A stretch of 64,000 bases of DNA from Tetrapyrgos nigripes. Its lineage: Eukaryota; Basidiomycota; Agaricomycetes; Agaricales; Campanellaceae. Position numbers and translations under genes: made by a program. The notes beneath the pieces are model-generated. The model was given only the letters and a program-made list of their open reading frames with translations, did no database searches and had not been told where the DNA came from. Shown here one piece after another: positions 59,657-64,000 of the stretch. The stretch lies in the NCBI GenBank assembly GCA_013368315.1, contig JAACJM010000002.1:248001-312000 (forward strand). Direction: 5' to 3'. The stretch's first letter is position 1. Every line of letters starts with the position of its first letter.

Positions 59657-60226
59657 ATCGCGACAGTGACATGCAGTGAGTTTTTTCCTGCAGACTCATA
59701 TGTTCATGGCTTTGTTCGGAACTCTGATGTTCTGCTTTTCCTTACTACAGTATTTATCCAAGGTGCCACTGGTACTGCGCAATGGTAACTACTAGCCAGC
59801 CACTCGTTATATGAAGGACTATTATTCCCTATAGTATACAACCCTGCTTAATTATTCGCTGCTAGTGCGATAAGTGCATGTTGTACGAGTGTTTCACAAT
59901 AATGATACCCGACTTTGAGCACTCTGCAATACTTGTTTGTTCTGAGTACTCTGATAGTCTACCCACATAGTCTGACAAGACAAAACAGACGGCCTAGACC
60001 AATGTTTAATTTGAAGCGTAAAAATCGAATGCTGGGTGACTGTCACCGTCTAAGACTACTGACTGGATGCTATCCACTGTCCCTCTAAAATGCAGAATGC
60101 AAAAGAAACGCTAGACCAGCGAGCTACATTTGGAACTAGAAACGAAGACTTGGAAATAACGGAAAATGCTATCGTACAGTCTTTCTTTCAACTGAGCCTT
60201 CCTTCCTGCAAACCGTCTCCAAGGCT
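59657..60226. other. Convergent intergenic region
   Basis: 3' ends of the carbonic anhydrase (+) and P450 (-) genes; no other feature is seen. Confidence 0.4.
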
Positions 60227-63161
60227 TCAGACAGATACCTCCTCCTCGCCTACATTCAGCCCTTTCATCCTTACCCACAATCCGCCCTATATACACAACG
60301 TTCAGAGCATCAATATCACATTCAGGTGGACCAAACGGGGAAATGAAGTACTCGACTTACCCTTACACACATCGTCAAATGCATCGAAAACATAATCTTA
60401 TCCCTTCCTTTTGTCGTACCTTCCATATCTTTCAACCCTTGTTCTTGTGCCTGTGCCCACTCCTTTGGTGGCTTGATGTTATCTGAAGGAGAAGGGGTAG
60501 CGTATTGGACGTTTTCTGCGAATCTGTATGACAGGTTTTAACGTGAACTTAGCGCATACAAAACGCATATACACGTACTCGATCTCCGTAAAACTCTGCA
60601 AAAACTTGATCAAAAAGAACGAAGCCTCATTATACGCAAACTGTTGTCCCAAACAAATCCTCGGCCCAGCGTTGAACGGGACGAAGATGTACGGGTTTGG
60701 AGTGAGGTATTTGTGGACTCGGGAGTCGAGGAATCGGTTGGGGTCGAATTCGAGAGCTGCCAGTATATGATCGAGGATGTGATTGAACGATTGGGAGTGC
60801 ATTAGGAACCGATACAGACAATCGATAATTGCAAACAAGTGTGAAATAGAGGACTAGAGCTCAGAGATGGCGAGATACGTACCGTCGGGTCCCCACAAGT
60901 CCCGTCTCCTGTGCATGAGGAAAAGACTGTACAGACATTTCGTTCCTTTGGGGATGTAGACAGGAGGTCCAGTTTTCGATCGCAAGACAGTGGAGGTGGT
61001 GGATGATCTGACAGGCTTCGTGTCAGTGCGCCTCGTCATGGATGTAGACAGTAATCGATACATACCGAGCATTAAAGGGTCTAAAGACAGTAGTGAAATG
61101 ATTCAGCACGATCCTTCAAAGCCAAGATAAAAGCTGTACAACTCACACGGGAGGATACAGACGAAGAGTTTCTGCAAGGTAAGGTTACGCATGAACTCGG
61201 ATATCACAAAGCAAAACCAGAGAATCCCTAATTACCGTTCAAGAAAGCCCTCAAATATTTCATCTCTCTGATGTGCTCATATGTCGGCCTACCGCGCGTT
61301 CCGACCTTTTCATTGATCTCCTCTCGCAGCATCTTCTCAATATCTGGGCGTTGAGATAGAACGTATATGGCAAATGTCAAGAGCGAGGCGGTCTGTAAAG
61401 ATCAAAGACGGCCCATTAGCGTGAGGCAAATTTGCAATGGAAGGTAGTAAGTACACGTACCGTATCCCTTGACGCGACAAGGATATTCAACAATTCGTCT
61501 TTCAAAATCTGTCTATCTGATATTCCATACCCGACGTCTAAACGTCAGCACTTGCACTTGAAATGACCTCAAACCGCTTCTCACTCACCTTCTGTAAACC
61601 TAATCAAATGATCCAAAAAGGTCTCGGTCTCTTCCTCCTTCCCCTTCCCCGCTCCCTTTCCCTCCTTCAAGTTGTCCTTCAAGTCAATTTCCCTCCCAGA
61701 CCCTACATCCAAAATCGGATTAACAAAATCATCTAAAGCCCCTTTCGTCCGCTCAACCTCGTCCCCCAACATCTCCCTCAGCCTCCAATGCATTCCATAT
61801 CGAGTTCGTCCCGCAGTGAGTTCTTGAGCGGCTAAGAAAGAAGTGGAAAATACGTTGGATGGATGAGTGCTGTTGAAGCCTTTGACGTTCGTTTTGAGCT
61901 TGGTCCCATCCGCAACTTGAACTTCAGCAGAAGATGAAGGTGAATTGACCGGTGGATAAGGAAGTCCGGCGCCTAGAGAATTCACGTTTTTCCCAAAGAG
62001 GAATTCCGTTGCAGAGTCTAGGGTGAAGCGAGATACAGCGTCCTATCCTCGAGTCAGAGAAATGATCATGTGTTCGAGTCTACTAAACACGTACCTGGAA
62101 CTCAATCGGGTGTCCCTCTTCAATTCTTTCTTTCATGAGTTTGATAACCTCTTCAGCATGCCGATCAAAAACATCAAAATCACTGATACGCTCTTTGCTG
62201 AAGAAGGGTCTTGTCATATTACGATGAAATCTGTGAACATATGAGCATCAGCAAATATGAACGGATACATGTGGTCCGATTATGTCCTTCTGAGACGAGA
62301 AAGACAGCAGGCATTGCGCCAAACAAAAAAATCCTTCACCGTGCGCGTAACAAAAGGCGAGGTGGGAGGATTCTGCTGGCACTTTGAAAAAGGACAGCAA
62401 TGATAAGAGAAGACTTACTTCCACATCTCTCCATCGGAATTGAAGACACCGGATCCAAGCAAAGAGCCAAACTGTCCAAAAAGAATCGGTCCTTTCGCGA
62501 ACGACTCGAACTGAGTCGCTAGAATCGCCTAATGTCCCTAGATAAGAACACATCTAAAGGTTATGAGATCCGTGAATAATATGCGTACCTTGATATGGTC
62601 TGGTTCGAAAGTCATGATCTAACGAGTCGAAGTTAGCGGTTAAGTAACAGGTAAGGCTGTTGATGTAGAAGCCGCTTGCTTACCCGCCCTTCACTAAAAA
62701 TGCTGATACCAAAGTAGTTCCCGTATGTCTTGGACCATTCATGATACACGTCGCCTGCAAGATGAGAAGGAGTCAGCATATAGCCTGAGAATGCCAGGTC
62801 ATCCGGGAAGAGGAGTTATCACATGGCCAATGGCCATATGCATCGTCGGAGGGAGTACTAACTTACCCGGATATCCCTTCGTGAAACTCTCCACAATCTT
62901 CTTGATAATGGCAAAGCTTCCCAGCTCGACTTGAGGAGGCAAGACGGCACCATGCTTGAAAGCCTCTCTGCGGTTCTTCATGCTTGTATACCAATTCGAT
63001 GCGACAATGTGGACTGGATGAGTGAAAAGGACTGCAGCGAGAGTCAACCATGTCGGGCAGCCATTGTCAAACGCCTTGAGAGCATAGTAGACAAAGAATG
63101 GAGGAATGAGCAGCTTTGGAAGGATGGTGCGAACGAGGTATAGGAGACCTATGGGAGCCAT
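60227..63161 (-). CDS. Cytochrome P450, CYP63-like monooxygenase
   Basis: Multi-exon gene from ATG 63161 to the stop at 60227-60229, roughly 590 residues. An N-terminal membrane anchor (several hydrophobic stretches in residues 1-50, '[20 protein letters not shown]') is followed by helix-C '[16 protein letters not shown]'. Next is a long basic/acidic insert (about '[20 protein letters not shown]' to a Lys/Glu-rich stretch), then I-helix '[20 protein letters not shown]', ExxR in '[12 protein letters not shown]', and the heme loop '[17 protein letters not shown]' with the ligand Cys. It ends in '[19 protein letters not shown]'. Heme-loop and I-helix wording are those of the basidiomycete CYP63 family, associated with alkane, fatty-acid and aromatic oxidation. 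Anchored in the ER, it needs a P450 reductase. Family-level certainty is high, subfamily moderate. Confidence 0.92.
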
Positions 63162-64000
63162 GGTGGAGGTTAGAGGAAGAGTCCCAAAGCAGGTCTAAAC
63201 GTCCGTTCATCGGTTCGGCGGAAAAGGAGACTGTCGCCCGAGTTTAATTGAGTTAGCTTCCAGGAACGGAATCACAGTATTCCATGTAAACTGTCATCGC
63301 TTTGGAGGCCCATGAACCTTAATTCGAGCAAGTGAAGAAATCCAAAAGGGCGTTCATGAAGGGGGCAATCTACTGATCATGAGGAGAAAGTGCTTGAAAG
63401 AGTCTGATTGCCCGGGGTCGTCGGAAAATGCAGCAACTTGAGCACGTGTTTGTTCGTTCATTGCACGTGCCTTGACGCATCGCGCAATGTACGGTCCGAC
63501 GCGTCTACCCAACGTCTATCAGATTAACACCAGCTATTGAAGGAATGTGTGATGGCCATCAAGGCTTATTCACCATGTACACAAAAATTCATACAAACGT
63601 CCACTAGTACTCCTCCTTCAAATCATTGAAGGTCTGCCTTTCGATAGACACCATGGCTATTATGTTCTCGTTGCCCGATTCTCTTCTCTGTATATGTATT
63701 CAGCGATCAGTGAGAAGTAAACCTAGAAGAAATATAGTAAGAGTAAATACACACCCTATGATGATTCCCCGATACTATCGAAAAATTCGCATTCCCGACT
63801 CTTTCTACATCCTGAATCTGATTGCCCTTCGTCCTACTCGCCGAGTCATTTGCATTTGAGGAGTGACCTCCGAGACTTAGAGTGCTTATATGTCCGATTC
63901 TTTCTTTATCCCTCTTAAACCGAACTCGAGCGTTTAATGAGGCGTAAAGAGTGTTGGTGTATAACTTTGATAGGCCTAGAGATCTGCGTGCCAGTCGTGA
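63162..64000. other. P450 upstream region, no gene recognised
   Basis: A 77-residue frame at 63626-63859 lacks features. Nothing else is seen up to the window end. Confidence 0.4.

Overview
The window looks like nuclear DNA from a basidiomycete fungus, most probably an Agaricomycete. Genes are split by many short GT-AG introns of about 50-80 nt. The families are typical mushroom families: a DUF6534 membrane protein, a CYP63-like P450, F-box/LRR-type proteins, an RTA1-like protein and a secreted alpha-carbonic anhydrase. Ty1/Copia, Tc1/mariner-like and hAT-like debris is dense. I rebuilt gene models by hand from splice signals and reading-frame continuity. Functions rest on recognised motifs and families, not on database searches.

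Layout. 1-5.1 kb: repeat-rich, with a MITE, inverted repeats, an F-box relic, a hAT-like MITE, a five-exon gene for a 61-residue cysteine-rich secreted protein, and a 756-bp element with 83-bp terminal inverted repeats. 5.1-16.6 kb: the most interesting block. It holds an isocyanide synthase fused to an Fe(II)/2-oxoglutarate dioxygenase (5159-7533), then a DMATS-type aromatic prenyltransferase on the same strand (8421-10371), whose promoter is a duplicated 153-bp module. A DUF6534 membrane protein and a secreted FAD-linked lactone-oxidase-like enzyme follow. The first two genes suggest a pathway to a prenylated isonitrile. 17.1-25.4 kb: a Copia element with 236-bp LTRs and a 5-bp target duplication, broken by two near-identical Tc1/mariner-like copies in opposite orientation. 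The 150-bp Copia piece between them is inverted.

25.8-26.8 kb: uracil phosphoribosyltransferase (FUR1-like) with an apparent 1-nt deletion in the last exon. 28-31.7 kb: a tandem pair of polytopic membrane protein genes. 32.5-45.3 kb: a second, decayed Copia sits inside a relic copy of the FUR1-like gene. It has a complex duplicated end and carries a MITE. A small ORF, a single-pass membrane protein gene and another FUR1-like relic follow. 46.6-63.2 kb: ordinary genes, namely a two-TM protein, an F-box protein, an RTA1-like protein, a type-B carboxylesterase, an alpha-carbonic anhydrase and a CYP63-like P450. A 598-bp hAT-like MITE and a second copy of the first MITE lie among them.

The isocyanide synthase/dioxygenase and the prenyltransferase plausibly act in sequence: amino acid to isonitrile, oxidative tailoring, then prenyl transfer. 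Membership of the DUF6534 and FAD-oxidase genes is inferred from proximity only.
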